A stretch of 64,000 nucleotides of DNA. Origin: Cepaea nemoralis (Eukaryota; Mollusca; Gastropoda; Stylommatophora; Helicidae). Of this stretch, positions 22,829 through 34,782 are shown piece after piece. The notes under the pieces are model-generated. The model was not told the DNA's origin, made no database searches, and worked only from the letters and a program-made list of their open reading frames with translations. The position numbers and the translations under genes were made by a program. The stretch is taken from positions 33,501 through 97,500 of the forward strand of contig JACEFZ010027095.1 of NCBI GenBank assembly GCA_014155875.1, read 5' to 3'. Position 1 is the first letter of the stretch. The number at the start of each line of letters is the position of its first letter.

Positions 22829-23745
22829 AGGTAGGAACCTGGAATGTCAGAACATTGAATGCAGATGGACAATGGGATAACATCAAAAAAGAAATGGGAA
22901 GAGAGAATATTAATATATTAGGAATGTGTGAAACCAGATGGAGATGGGCAGGGATCAAGATGGGAGAGGATTGTAAGATCATTTATTCTGGATGAGAAGA
23001 ACAGCAAAGAACGGCAAAGACAGAATTCTATTAGTAAAATTAAACGGAAGACCTTTTAAAATAAATGCCATTCAAATATATGCTCCAACAAGTTAATGCA
23101 ATGAAGAAAGTATAGATGAATTTTATAATGACATGGAGCGTGCTTTGAAGAAATGTAAAAATTCAGAATAAATATTATAATGGGTGATTTCAACGCAAAA
23201 GTGGGAAATCAAGGCGATGGATGCAGTGTAGGCAACCCTGATTTGGTAGAGCGAAAGGAAAGAAGACACAGACTTGTAGAATGTTCAAAAGAACCAGAAA
23301 TGGTTGTAGGAAACACCTGCTTTAAACAACATCCTAGAAGATTATGGTCATGAAGAAGTCCAGACAGCAGGATTAAACACCAGATAGATTACATCCTGAT
23401 TAGCAGAAGGTTTCGAAATGCTTTAACAGTCGTAAAAACAGTTCCCAATGCAGAATGTTACAGTGATCACATATTAATTACAGGCACATTGAGGGTACAG
23501 TTAAAGAAAGTCAAGTATACAACCGGAAACACTAAATATGATTTGTGCAAATTGAAAACTGACAAAGATAATTTTAACACAGAATTAAAGAACAAATTTG
23601 ATATATTGTCTGATCTAGAGATCCTATTTCAAGATATGGATGCTCAATGGGAAATGTTGAAGAATTCAATCAGTTTAGCCGTTAAAAAAAAAAAAAACTA
23701 TTCCAAAATTAAAGGAATTGGGTCGTCAGACTTTGGATGACTGAA
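22829..23745 (+). pseudogene. RTE-like LINE AP-endonuclease region
   Basis: Translation shows GTWNVRTLNADGQWDNIKKE, ILGMCETRW and MGDFNAKVG. Further on are HQIDYILISRRF and YSDHILI, the ordered endonuclease/exonuclease/phosphatase motifs that nick target DNA in non-LTR elements. The same architecture is often annotated as craniofacial development protein 2-like. Stops at about 22994, 23160 and 23180 and several shifts break it. The open tail is 23489-23740. Confidence 0.8.
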
Positions 23746-24050
23746 GAAATTTTACAGCTAATGGAAACAAGAAGACAGAACAAAAATAACTCTGCCAAAT
23801 ATAAAGAAATGCACAGTAAATGTCAGAGCATTATGTAAGGAGGCAAAAGAAGCATGGCTCGAGAAAAACTGCATAGAAATTGAAAAACAACAAAACAGTA
23901 AAAATACCAAACTAATGCACAAAAGAATTCAGTAGCTTACTAATCAAAGAACACATACATCAGCAGGCTGCCTAAAGACAAAAGATGGAAAAATCATAAT
24001 AGAAAAAGATTAGATTTTACATGTATGGTCAGATTATGTGAAATACCTTA

Positions 24051-25596
24051 ATGATGATAACAGAAGAACAGTATGATATTCAAAATAATAATGAAGGGCC
24101 ATCAATTTTGAAGATGGAGGTTCAGTATGCTCTTAACCTTATGAAATCTGGCAAGACCCCCGGTACAGACAGCATCACAGCAGAAGTGATTAATGCTTTA
24201 GAAGAATATGGAATAGATAAAGTTACCAGACTACTGAATACCATATATGATACTGGAGATATACCTCATGAATTATGTAATTCTGTATTTATTGCAATCC
24301 CAAAGAAATCAGGAGCCTTGGAATGTGATCAACATCGAACAATTAGTATAGTGAGTCACGTCACGAAGATTTTGCTAAGAATTCTCATGCAAAGAGTTAG
24401 GAAGAAAATACAACCTGAAATAGGAGAGGAACAATGTGGGTTTGTAGAAGGCAAGAGTACAGTAAATGCTGTGTGCATACTGAGAGCAGTAATTGAACGT
24501 TCTATAGAAGTAAACAAAGATCTACACCTTTGCTTTATTGACTACACAAAGGCTTTCGATAAAGTGAGACATGTCGACATGATAAGGATGCTTGAAGATC
24601 TACAAATTGATGGAAAAGACCTTAGACTTGTCTTGTAAAAAAACACATATTGGAAACAACAAGCTGCCATAAGACTTGATAATGAAATAGGTCAATATCA
24701 CCTATTAAGAGATGGTGAGACAGGGATGTGTAATGTCTCCAGATCTTTATTTCCCTGGACAGCGAATATATTTTCAGAAATATAGAAGATATGGAAGGAA
24801 TCAACATTGGGGGACGATATATCAATAGCATTAGATATGCAGATGATACAGTCTTGATTGCAGACAATGAACAGGACCTGCAAAATTTAGTAGATGCAAT
24901 TGTTGCACACAGTGAACAACTAGGGTTAAAATTGAATATTAAGAAGACACAGATTATGGTCGTCACTAGGAAGGAAGAAATACCACAATATACAAGTCAT
25001 TGGGCATATTCTTAAACAAGTGAAACGGTACAGTTATCTCGGGACAGTCATAACATCGGATGGGAGATGCCTTGAAGAGATTAGAACAAGATGTGCTATG
25101 GCGAAGGTAGCCTTTTGCAAGATGAAAAACATACTGACCAATAAAAAGTTGTCAATTGAAACGAGAAAAAGAATGTTGAAGTGCTACATAGAACCTGCAC
25201 TTTTATGTGGATGTGAAGCGTGGACAATGAGCAGACAAGCTGAAAAACATCTGATGGCTGTGGAAATATGGTTTCTGAGGAAAATGCAAAGAATACCATG
25301 GACAGACAGAAAAACCAATGAACAAGTCCTACGAGAAACAAATGAAGATCGTAAACTGATCAGAGACATTAGACGTAGACAGTCACAATGTTGGGTATAT
25401 TATGAGAAGAAATGACTTGGAGAACTTGGTGACAACTGGCAAGATCGAAGGGAGGAGACCAAGGGGAAGACCTAGAAGTAAATACCTGGATGGCTTGGCC
25501 ACGTGGCATGGTCGAGACAGAAATACGGAGCTGATCCATGACTCTGGTGATCGAGTGAGATGGCAAAACATGACCGCTTATCGGCATGACACATGA
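24051..25596 (+). pseudogene. RTE-like LINE reverse transcriptase
   Basis: The first frame (24051-24638) has KSGKTPGTDSITAEVI, IPKKSGALECDQHRTISIVS, GFVEGKSTVNAV and CFIDYTKAFDKV (motif A Asp). After frameshifts 24791-25015 shows INSIRYADDTVLIADNEQD, the YADD catalytic box, and LGLKLNIKKTQIMVV. The frame from 25020 continues with SYLGTVITSDGRCLEEIRTR, CEAWTMSRQAEKHLMA and RIPWTDRKTNEQ. It is broken at least three times. No RNase H domain is present, consistent with RTE. Confidence 0.88.
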
Positions 25597-25694
25597 TGGA
25601 TGATGGATGGATGTTCAGCAATTTATCCAGTACCTTTTACATGCAGAATGTTACTGGGTGAAAGTGAGCAAGAGTTACAAGATCTGGTGTAGAC

Positions 25695-25930
25695 GCAGTG
25701 CAGAAGGTGGATTCATCATCATCAAGTGCCCTGCCAGCTGGCGTAGGTGTTCATGTCTCTCCACAGATCGCAGGTCCTTGGTGTTCTGGATCAACTCTAC
25801 TGATGATATTCCTCTATGCCACCGCTCTCAGTCCATTCAACATTCTCATGGTCTGTCTCTGCCTGTCTTCCCCTTGATCTTTCCAGTTGTTACGATGTTC
25901 TTCATTGCCTCACTTCTCATCACATGACCA
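25695..25930 (-). mobile_element. LINE 3' end, minus strand
   Basis: Minus-strand translation includes NIVTTGKIKGKTGRDRP and SSVELIQNTKDL, the C-terminal end typical of the RTE-like LINEs here (NLVTTGKIEGKRPRGRP). It ends in a GATGATGATG tail. A stop lies in the middle. Confidence 0.6.
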
Positions 25931-26039
25931 AAGGAAAGACGTTTGTCTCTTTTGTTTTTAAATTGCTGTATATAATGTTCTAGTTTCATTAGCATCTTTC
26001 AGACAAATAAAGCTAAAAGTACAACAGGAATGTGTTTTT

Positions 26040-26960
26040 TTCCCTCGAATCCCTTCTTCTCCTACAGCGAAGTAATAATGATAGAGATCAAAGAAGAGTC
26101 AGGAATTCAAATTATATTACAAACAATTTACGCTATGCAGATGGCCCAGTTTTTGATGACGGAAAATGCAAAAAAATCTACAACAGCTGTGGGCATTGTA
26201 TTAATGGAGAGTGCAAAGAAAGGGCTCACTTTGAATATCGAGAAGACAGTGAGAAATGTGATATCAAAGAATAAGATGACTCCATCAGATGAAACGACAA
26301 TACAAGGGAAAATGCTTAAACAAGTGGATGATTTTAAATAACTAGTGTCACTTTTGCCGGTCTCTCTGGCCGAGGGGTTACACCACTTTCTCCGTAATCC
26401 CGTTTATCAGCGCAGAGTCTCGTAGCGGGCGAGAACTGGAAGCAGTTCTACCCCCGCTGGTGACTTGGGGATAACTGAGCCGGCCGCTCAGAAAGCAATG
26501 GCAAACTACTGAGAGTAATCTTGCCAAGAAATCAACAGACAGCTGAAAGATGCTGCTGTTGACAACGATGTCCTGTAAAGGATATGCGAATTTTTAAAAA
26601 AAGTGTCACTTATAACATCAGATGGAATATTCACAACAGAGATTAAGAACAGAATAGGGCAAGCAGAAGCTGCATTTCAGAAAATGAAAAGTGTCTTAAT
26701 GAAATAAGAAAATGGATTAGATATTAATAATAAACAATAAAAAATAATACGATTAGCAGTGGAAAAGAACACCACAATAAGGAAATCACAATAAATGGAG
26801 AAGATACAAGAACAGCTACCACGTTTCTCATATCATGACAGAGGATGACAGATGTGAAATGTGAAAACAATCTAATTGGGCCAATTGCTGTCAACAAAAT
26901 TATTAAAACATTCAAACCCAGAGACATAAATAATACGTTAAATCGAGAATTGTAAAACCA
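26040..26960 (+). mobile_element. LINE RT fragment interrupted by a SINE
   Basis: 26070-26343 encodes a decayed post-YADD region (KKGLTLNIEKTVRNVISK, KMLKQVDDFK). The matching continuation after 26612 (ITSDGIF-like, then TEIKNRIGQAEAAFQKMKS) is separated by a SINE at 26354-26601. Homology is lost after about 26850. Confidence 0.7.
26354..26601 (+). mobile_element. SINE family B with 10-bp TSD inside a LINE
   Basis: Flanked by AGTGTCACTT at 26344-26353 and 26602-26611. The head reads GCCGGTCTCTCTGGCCGAGG (A-box-like TGGCCGAGGGG). The core reads CAGAAAGCAATGGCAAACTA, followed by TGACAACGATGTCCTGTAAA and an A-rich tail. Confidence 0.9.
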
Positions 26961-26983
26961 CATAAATACATACACCCACACGT

Positions 26984-27062
26984 GTACGCACGCACGCACG
27001 CACGCACGCACGCGCGCGCGCACACACACACAACACACACACACACACACAACACACACACA
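26984..27062. repeat. (CACG)n/(CA)n microsatellite
   Basis: ACGC tetranucleotides merging into CG and CA dinucleotides. Confidence 0.95.
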
Positions 27063-27159
27063 CTGCCCTTAGATTTGTTTCATTATACAGTGAGCATATA
27101 ATGAAGATATATAGAAAGTTAACAACGGATCGATTTGTGTTGTACTATAAATAGCTTAC

Positions 27160-27262
27160 TGGATGCTGATCACACCGACGTGATATCAACAAGTCGGAAG
27201 GAACTACATAACAAGATAGATGCTGTGTTGGAGAAAGCGGAGGAATATGGGTTTTGGCTTGA
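27160..27262 (+). mobile_element. Possible LINE RT fragment
   Basis: One frame reads LLDADHTDVISTSRKELHNK and then IDAVLEKAEEYGF, resembling the region just after the YADD box of LINE reverse transcriptases. It is short and degraded, cut by the SINE that follows. Confidence 0.4.
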
Positions 27263-27493
27263 ACGTCATCTACTGTCTATAGTACCTGGCCGTGGATGAC
27301 AGGAAGGGGGTCTTGAACCTGAGGAATTAAGGCCGCATAACTAGAGCAATTGCCATATGAACTGTGCAGGTTAGGGTGTTCCCCCCCCCCCCCCCCCCCC
27401 CGACAGAAAATAACCCTTATCTTACCGAGGATTGGAACCCGGATCTTTCAAAAACGAACTCGGCATCCTAGCCACTCGGCCAGCCGCTCCTCC
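27263..27493 (-). mobile_element. tRNA-derived SINE (family A), copy 2, with 9-bp TSD
   Basis: Same order as 699-916: on the minus strand GAGGAGCGGCTGGCCGAGTG, then a degraded B-box GGTTCCAATCC, and a tail shared with copy 1 (GTACTATAGACAGTAGATGAC). A poly-C run (27379-27401) sits where copy 1 has TTTCCCCC. The direct repeat TTGGCTTGA lies at 27254-27262 and 27494-27502. Confidence 0.85.
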
Positions 27494-27570
27494 TTGGCTT
27501 GACACATACACACACACACACACACACACGCGCGCACTCACAAATACACTTCTTTACTTCTTTACTTCTA

Positions 27571-27668
27571 TAGCTCTTTCAGAAACTACTGAACGTAGAC
27601 GTGCCAAGAGATTACATACAGCCAAACAATGCTGGAGTTAACTGCTACGTCCTGCAAAGAATACTCAA
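27571..27668 (+). mobile_element. SINE family B fragment
   Basis: Contains TTCAGAAACTACTGAACGTA, then GCTGGAGTTAACTGCTACGT and CCTGCAAAGAATACTCAACT, the 3' half of the family B core and tail. A short (CA)n/(CG)n run precedes it at 27507-27545. Confidence 0.7.
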
Positions 27669-27920
27669 CTAACTTTAACTAATTTCTGGCTAAATCTTGT
27701 TTATTAGTCTTCTCATAATTATTCTTAGTAATAACTTTGTCATACGATACATAATACTTATAGTGCAAAGATCTTCACATTCTAATTACCTGGTTTCTTT
27801 GGTAGAGCTAATAAATATGCATTTTAATATGTCAGAGGGAATTTAAACAGTAAAACAGAGGCAATGACTATAACCAAACAATAAGAGAAAAAAATTACAC
27901 ACAAAGATTCATCTAAAAGA
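27669..27920. other. No recognised feature
   Basis: AT-rich sequence between a SINE fragment and a LINE fragment. Confidence 0.35.
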
Positions 27921-28530
27921 ACACCCCCTGAAACAACTAAAGAGCTTTAAGTACTTAGGAAGCATAACATCATCAAATAGCAAATCAGAATACGAGATCG
28001 AAAACAGATGCAATAAGGCAAAACAACTCAATTGACAAATGGCACCAATACTAAAGAACCAACACGTACCATTGGATACTAAAAAAGAACCCCACAACAC
28101 AATCTTCCTACCAACTCTATGTTACCAATGCCAAACCTGAGCAATGACAGAAAAGGAGGGGGAAAAAATACAACGGAAAATAGATTCCTGAAAAGAATAT
28201 TCAATATATCAAGAACAGAGAAAATCAGAAACGAAGAAATCAGGACTATAGTGGGGGTTATAGCTGCACTAGATTTCATTAGAAAACAGCAAGTTAAATG
28301 GCTCGGCCATATACCTAGGATACCAAATAACAGTATGCCACAATATGCAATGATGCACAGACCTAATGGAACTAGAAGAAGAGGCCGACTATGTAAACGA
28401 TGTATAGAGGGAATAATAGAGTCCATGGGAATCTCGATATATGAAGCCACTAAACGAGCACTCTCCTGTTGTTTATGCTTCACCTCCGCACCGCAAGGTA
28501 CAAGAGAAACAAGATGAGATGCGATGATGA
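27921..28530 (+). mobile_element. LINE C-terminal region (third LINE family)
   Basis: Translation gives FKYLGSITSSNSKSEYEIEN (one shift), then FLKRIFNISRTEKIRNEEIR, KQQVKWLGHIPRIPNN and GTRRRGRLCKR. This is the post-RT region of non-LTR retrotransposons and ends in a GATGATGATGA tail. The open part is 28119-28517. It differs clearly from the RTE-like copies. Confidence 0.7.
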
Positions 28531-28656
28531 TGAGTAGGAATGCACTCATTATTAAATATATCATTCAGAAATTGTGTTATTATGTCGATTCCAAAATCTC
28601 CAAAGGCCTCAAGTTCCTCCAGCATAATGATGTGTGGCGTCGGTAGCAACTTCCTA

Positions 28657-28705
28657 GTTAGTTAGTTAGTTAGCTAGCTAGTTAGTTAGTTAGTTAGTTA
28701 GTAGC

Positions 28706-28737
<32 letters not shown>

Positions 28738-28738
28738 C
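28657..28738. repeat. (TTAG)n microsatellite
   Basis: About 19 TTAG units with a few GCTAG interruptions. It lacks the GGG of telomeric repeats. Confidence 0.95.
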
Positions 28739-28807
28739 GACAGATCATCCTCATTTCACATCGAACCATTCAGTCCATTAGTGCTCGGATCCCCTCCTCA
28801 GCAAATC

Positions 28808-29800
28808 CTACAGCGTGTAGCGGCTCACGACACCAGTTCTGTGTTGGTTAATCAATCTTCTTTGGCTTCCTGCGTGGTGTTCTTGTTTGGCAACACCTCT
28901 TTTAATTTGCAGTTCTCGCAGTCTGACCATGATTGTAGAATCACAATCATCGCTTGGTTCTCGCAACAGTCTTACTTCTCGTAGAGCATTCAGAATGTCA
29001 GCCTGGTCCATAGCGCGTCCGCCCTCCACAGTAGCCTTACCTTCGAGCTTCTCAGCCCGCTCATTTCCTTGTATTTCCGCATGCCCTGGCACGAAGATGA
29101 AACTAATCTTTGCCAGCTGAGACCGCTCTAGAGACAGCAACCACTCTCTTCGGATCCACCCCACCTCTATCCTCTTGATCATGTTCATTGAGTCGCTAAG
29201 GAAACATGCCCTAGTGAATGTCTGTGCCTCGAGCCATGTTATTGCTTTACTTACTGCCATGACTTCCATAGTCTGGCTACTTGTGGTCTCAGCAAAAGCA
29301 CCAGAGTCCTCCTTTACAATTTTCCCTCCGGCCAGTGCCGTAAAAGTCCATGAGCTTCTCACATGTCGGACGACCGACCCATCTGTGTTTATGACAGCAT
29401 CACCGTCTAACGAATTCTCGAAAATCAAAGCTTGTACTTCCGCCTCTACAGCAGCCGGATTTTCTTCTCTCCATTTTCTGTCTAGTTGGATGCAGACTGA
29501 AAGAGACGTACAGAAATCTGTTGGCACTTGTACCCACTCCTCGCCAGGTTCTAAGTCCTCAAATGAACATACCTGTTGAAGAATGTCCTCGGCTTGACCC
29601 ATTCACGACCTTTCTCTTTTTAACCTACTGCACTTCACCTTCCTAATTTCACTATGCAGTGGATGTTGTGTGTTTGCATTAACTCTGAGGTAGGCACGTG
29701 CTCTGCAAATTTGTATTCTGTCTTCAATGGTTGGAAAATCAAGAAGGTAGCGCATTGCCCTGCATGCTGTATCTCTTGCATATCTATCGCATTTTCGCAC
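28808..29800 (-). pseudogene. RNase-H-bearing LINE: RT linker and RNase H domain
   Basis: The minus strand from 29800 reads ARDTACRAMRYLLDFPTIED, the linker after RT, to a TGA at 29605. The same frame then continues from 29602 as a 264-residue open frame. It contains the RNase H motifs INTDGSVVRHVRSSW (first Asp), SQTMEVMAVSKAITWLEAQ (Glu), ACFLSDSMNMIKRI (Asp) and FVPGHAEIQGNERAEKL (His). The C-terminal end has QRRLINQHRTGVVSRYTL. RNase H would remove the RNA strand during reverse transcription. The RT part of probably the same element is at 32797-33720. One stop separates linker and RNase H; the RNase H domain itself is intact. Confidence 0.88.
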
Positions 29801-29814
29801 CTCAGTTCATTACA

Positions 29815-32690
29815 CCGCTGCATACCACGGCTCTAAAACACATTGTTCTACACAGTGCCTACGCTAAAGCGCACTGGAATGTCAGGAATGTTGTATCACG
29901 TCTAAAAATAAAGATGTCACCCGATGATGGACAGGTCAGGTGTTCGAATCTTGTGAAACTATTGGACGACCTAGACTTGGTAGCGTCGTTGCAAGGACTG
30001 ATGGGTAGGAGAGAGCCTTGATCGGGCACATACAGTTTGATATCCTAGAAAGCCGGGATTGTATTTCGTATGAAGTATCTTAAACTTGTGTGTCCCTCGC
30101 CTGATTCAGGTCAGAATGCCTCTGTAAAACGGATACGTAGCTGACATGTGCGTCAGGTAAAGCTTTGTGTATTTGTGATCTGTGTGTGAAGGTTCCAGCA
30201 CGAAAGAAAATATATTCAATTTGGAGATATCCCCCAACTTCTCTCCCTGTTCAGGCAATGGCTGATTCCACCATCAATGTCTAGACAATATCTAGCTCCA
30301 TCCTTATCTTCTGTTTCCAAAACAAGTGCTGTACGATGCACTAAATCTTAAGCTGTGAGAAGAGGCAAATCTAAGCCCAAACTGCTATTCTAATCTAAAC
30401 CTTTATAGCTTCTTGATTAATTCAGAGCCTGGTTTAGTAAAGGACAAGCTATGACTTCTGTGGCGACCGCTGCCCTCTTTTTAATCCACGGCCAATCTTC
30501 AGCACACGTGAATGAGAGAGGAGGAATGAATGGTTTCTTCCTCTTGTCTTTACATGTCCGTGGTGTGAAGAAAGAATGTGTTGTATGACTGATTAGCATC
30601 GATGACAGGTCCAGCGTTTTAACTGCTGTGATATATTCAAACGAGTTGTGAAATGATCACCACTGTATCTCGCACTCTGATTGAACTGAAGTCAGACTAA
30701 AAACCCAGTCCAGGCACTCCAGTGAACAAAGAAGAAGAAGATTGGTGTTAGAATGAGAGAATGAGTTGTACTTTTTCATCTCATCTCTCTATCACTCTGT
30801 ATATATGTTGTTGTTAATGGATGAGAAGAGGTGTGAAATTTCACAAGAATACTTCACCTGCACTTCAATATTCATACCATACACATGACAATCATTGTAT
30901 TAACTTATGAGTGAAAATATTTATTGTATGCTTCCTTACATTATTGCTTTGATTCAACCTGTGGAATGTTATTTCATTAAATCACCTCCCTGTTTGAAAG
31001 AGTAAGTAAAGGAAGATATACATCTTATGCTTTCATGCATTATCATTGCTAATCAGCCAGGGGAATATCATTGGTAATATTGCACCCTGTCTGTAAAAGT
31101 AAGTAAAGGAAATGACAGATGAAGTGGGAAGGAATAACCAGGAAATGTAACTAGGTAGACTAAACATCTGAGGCAGCCCTGATTTGGTACATGAGTTTAT
31201 ATGAATAATATGCACTATCACCCTGTTCTTTACCATCGCTGTTCATGATCAGATCTTGCTGTGTGCATTCCTTCATGAACTCTCCATCACTCATCTACTA
31301 GCCTTGTCATTCTCTCTGTCTGTGTCTTCTGTGAGAACATCAGTCCAAACAGATCACTATGTACAAGAGCAAAGGAAGATGTAGCTTGCCAGATGAATTG
31401 AAGGCGCCTGATACCAGTACAAAGAAGAGACACTGTAGCTCTCAATTGTAGGTACTTCCTTAATCTTCTACTTTCTATCAATTCTATCTGTAGCCCTTTC
31501 CATTCTTGTCAGCTGGAGAACTATCATCAGTTGAACATATATAAATAGAATCACTATGTTTATTCACGTCAGGTGAGGAAGACGGTGTTCGCAGATTTAT
31601 CTCAGATCTAGCACAGATTACTTCAGATTACTGCAGATTATAGCAGATTATTGAAGAACAAAGTTGATAAGATCATCTTAGATGGAGGGACAGACTGTTG
31701 TGTAGGGAATGGACTAAACCAGAACCAATGCCAATGATCAGCTGGAGAACTAATTAGGTGATTCTTTCACTACGTCAAGTGGTCAGTTACCCCGAATCTG
31801 TTATTGGATAACAATTCATAGATGAGCTGCCAATCCTAATAACTCCCAGAGAATCTAGTGCTCAGTGTTGTCTAGGTGTCTTTCCTAAAGCCAGCATGTC
31901 AGACCCAGTCCCATCTCACCACCAGCTTTAATGAACTGAATTGATTTCCCTTAAACTTTAAGGAAATTAAGAACTATTGTCAAAGGCATATCACATTCGA
32001 TGGACTGAGAACAGTTAATTAAGAATGACCAGTCATAAATGTGTTTAGAGAACTTTATGTATTCACAACATCTTCGATCCATGAAAATTCCCCATAACAT
32101 CGTGTGTAACCCAGAGACATTGTTAGGAAGAACTTGTGGTTAAGCACAGTGACTATCTGGACTGATTTATTCTTAGATCAAATGGGAGTTAAATTATCCT
32201 TACCGGTACATATTGACATTATCTCTTGGTTTAATGATTGAAGTACATGTTTCAGAAATGCATAACTTGCTTTTATCTCCACAGCATTTTATTCAATAAA
32301 CTGATTTCACTTTTACTTCCTCTTTTGTCGGGTACATTGTGATGTGACAAAAACTTTTATATGTGTTTAGTTAATATTACTAAATCACATATTTGAAGAA
32401 TCTGGAACGACAGGTGGCTGGGTAACCGCGAATAGACAGCAACGTTGTGTACTATTGTAAGCACCCAGGTTCCAAGTTATTCATAAAGGAGAACTTAAAA
32501 TTATACAAATTTTCTTGTAACCGTTTCACCTATAAGGGAAAATGGATACAAGTGGAGGACACGAGCTACATAAGTAACTCCTTTCTGGGAAGGCTAAGAT
32601 TAGGAGGGAAATCATCAATATTCCCGGGAAACCCCTAAATTTCCTGAGCCAATATGGGGCACTTTGGCTTCCAAAGACCCATCCCCTCCA
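29815..32690. other. Unidentified ~2.9-kb stretch splitting a LINE
   Basis: Lies between the RNase H and RT halves of an RNase-H-bearing LINE on the minus strand. It has no recognised coding capacity. It contains AATAAA-like signals (32290), short CAGATTA(C/T)T tandem units at 31610-31655 and a weak ~120-bp direct similarity between 30950 and 31100. It may be a non-autonomous LTR-type insertion, but no termini or target duplication were found. Confidence 0.4.
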
Positions 32691-32697
32691 GACGAAA

Positions 32698-33720
32698 TTA
32701 GTCCCATCCTTCTAGCTTGAATTCAACACGGGGCAAGCCAGGGTGGATACTGCATTCTCCTCCCAACATACCACAACATCCAAGAATAATGCGAATGGCT
32801 TCGTTCTGTATCCTTTCCATCCTTTCTATCTGCTTACGGCTGAGAGTCAGGATAGCCATCGCATACTCAAAAACAGACATGACCAGCCCTTTGAACAGAA
32901 GACATAAATGGCGCTGCTCACAGTTTGCTGCCGCCATCACCCGCATCGCAGCCAAACGCCGCTTGGCCTTTGTTATCACGTGGTCTATGTGCTCGATATA
33001 AGCAAGGCTTCGATCAAAACGTATCCCCAGGTAGTTCATTACCTGCGTTCTTTCCAAAGTCTCTGAACACAGCTTTACAGTTGGTGTTGGAGTGTTGACA
33101 ATATGATTATTCAAAGAGAACCATGTCACTGTTGCCTTTGTTGTGTTGACTATTGCCCCAGCTTCAACACACCAAGTACTTATGCGATTGAGTTCGGTTT
33201 GTAGTTTCGCAGCAGCCTGATTTCTATCCTTACCCTGACGATACACTAAAACATCGTAGGCATATGACAAGGTCCTCCCTGGTCCCGTGATCTGCTCGCT
33301 GGTGATTCTCACAGTGTAGACGTTGAACAGCACTGGAGATAATGGTGGTCCCTGTGGTAGGCCAGGATATATTGTTGTTGGTTCTGAAGTCCAACTGCCA
33401 CATTTAAAAACTACTTTCCGCTGGAAGAGGGCTGCAGCGATCCAACTAAGGAGGAAAGAACTTATCTTGAGTTCAAGAAGCTGAAGCATTAAACAATCCA
33501 ATAGTACTCTGTTGTACGCGTCCTCAAGATCAATCGCTACAGCAAAGGTTTCAATGTCTGAGTGGAAACCTTCATAGACGTCATGGGCAAAAACTGCGGC
33601 ATTGGTCCAGGTTTCTCTTTTTGAACGGTACCCTCACAGGGTAGGTGGGAAAACACCTTGCCTCTCTAGCTGGCTTGAAATTTTCCTGGCAATTAACTTC
33701 TCCAGCAGCTTGCCTTATTG
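32698..33720 (-). pseudogene. RNase-H-bearing LINE: reverse transcriptase part
   Basis: Minus strand: KLIARKISSQLERQG, then AVFAHDVYEGFHSDIETFAV and IDLEDAYNRVLLD (motif A), PGLPQGPPLSPVLFNVYTV (motif B) and LSYAYDVLVYRQG. The last should be YADD; its first Asp has become Tyr, destroying the catalytic box. LGIRFDRSLAYIEHID and RIQNEAIRIILGC follow, after which homology stops at about 32797. A stop near 33630 and a frameshift near 33500 are present. Confidence 0.85.
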
Positions 33721-34194
33721 TGCCTTTCCTTTCTTCGTGTAATGTGCTGCTCTTATCAGTATCTGCATCAAAAAATGATGGGCCTTCATCATTTTCTTGA
33801 ATAATATTTCCATCCTCTCTCTTATCATCACACAGCTCTTTAAGTATTCTATCCATCTGTTGACACATATACTATGCTATTCCATTAATATTATGCCGAC
33901 CTAGATTTTAAACTTCTAGTGGTATTTCGTATTTTTCTATCTGTAAATATACTCGTACTTATTCGTTGATACATGTACTGTGAGTCGTTTCTATGGTTTG
34001 GTCCTATTTCCAAGTTTGATTCAGCCAAATTTTTTTTAGTCTCTTTGCATTTTATTTTAAAGCTATTTCTTATTGTAGGCCATTATATTCTTCCTGTACT
34101 TGTTTTTATTTTTCTTAATTTTTTTTTTTTTCGTTCATCAACTGCAGAATTTCATATGTCGTCTGCCCCCCCCCCCCCCAATTCTATGTATAGA

Positions 34195-34362
34195 AGCATC
34201 TGCGCGCGATTTGGTAGCAGACCGCGTTGCGCTGGGTTTTAACGAATTGGTATGGGAGCCGGTCGTTTAGAAAGCAATGGCAAACTACTGAACGTAAACT
34301 TGCCAAGAGATCACAAGCGCAGTAAAATGCTAGTGTTGACAGCGATGTCCTGTTAAGGATAT
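34195..34362 (+). mobile_element. SINE family B, partly 5'-truncated
   Basis: Reads GCGCGATTTGGTAGCAGACC, then CGTTTAGAAAGCAATGGCAA and TGTTGACAGCGATGTCCTGT, with an A-rich tail. The paralogue is at 62250-62422. The head before the middle block is missing, and poly-C precedes it at 34167-34179. Confidence 0.75.
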
Positions 34363-34782
34363 GAAAAAGCAAAAAAAAAAAAAAATTTATGGGAGAATGA
34401 ATTTATCTTTGTCGCATTGTTCATCATTAGTCTGTATTATCTCCACGGCATTATATCTGTTCTTAACAGAAACATGGTCCCTTTCTCTAATGTCTGTATC
34501 TGCCTTAAGTAATGCTAGAAGTAATGTTTATACTCAGTCGGGTCTGGTTTGTATTCTTAATTTTAACGTCGTCGTTCCTATATATGAAACATGATCATTA
34601 TGACAGTCTATTCTTTGTCTAGTTTTAGCTCTTGTTAAACTGCTTCTGAATCGCCTTGAAATCAACATGTAATCAGTTTGATTGCGAACATTATTTACAG
34701 TGTTGTTTCTGTTTTCAAGTCCATAATAGTAGAGAATGGTATCTAAAGCAGGTGTTACTTATTACCATAAAATGATATTTCT

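Larger units (their letters stand above)
22290..25605 (+). mobile_element. Nearly full-length RTE-like LINE
   Basis: Contains a GC-richer 5' region (22300-22820), an AP-endonuclease region, reverse transcriptase, the C-terminal region and a 3' end CGGCATGACACATGATGGAT running into (GATG)n. About 3.3 kb matches RTE-type length. Related fragments are at 9104, 34783, 40020, 46760 and 62865. Many frameshifts and stops make it inactive. Confidence 0.82.

Noticed and set aside
28657..28738. Interstitial telomere repeat
   Set aside because: The unit is TTAG without GGG, so it is an ordinary tetranucleotide microsatellite.
32447..32638. 63-residue frame MYYCKHPGSKLF...
   Set aside because: Short, single, without recognisable family; recorded as unexplained sequence instead.
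29815..32690. Complete LTR retrotransposon inside the split LINE
   Set aside because: AATAAA and a TGTGACA-like end at 32344 were noticed, but no matching start, second LTR or target duplication could be found.
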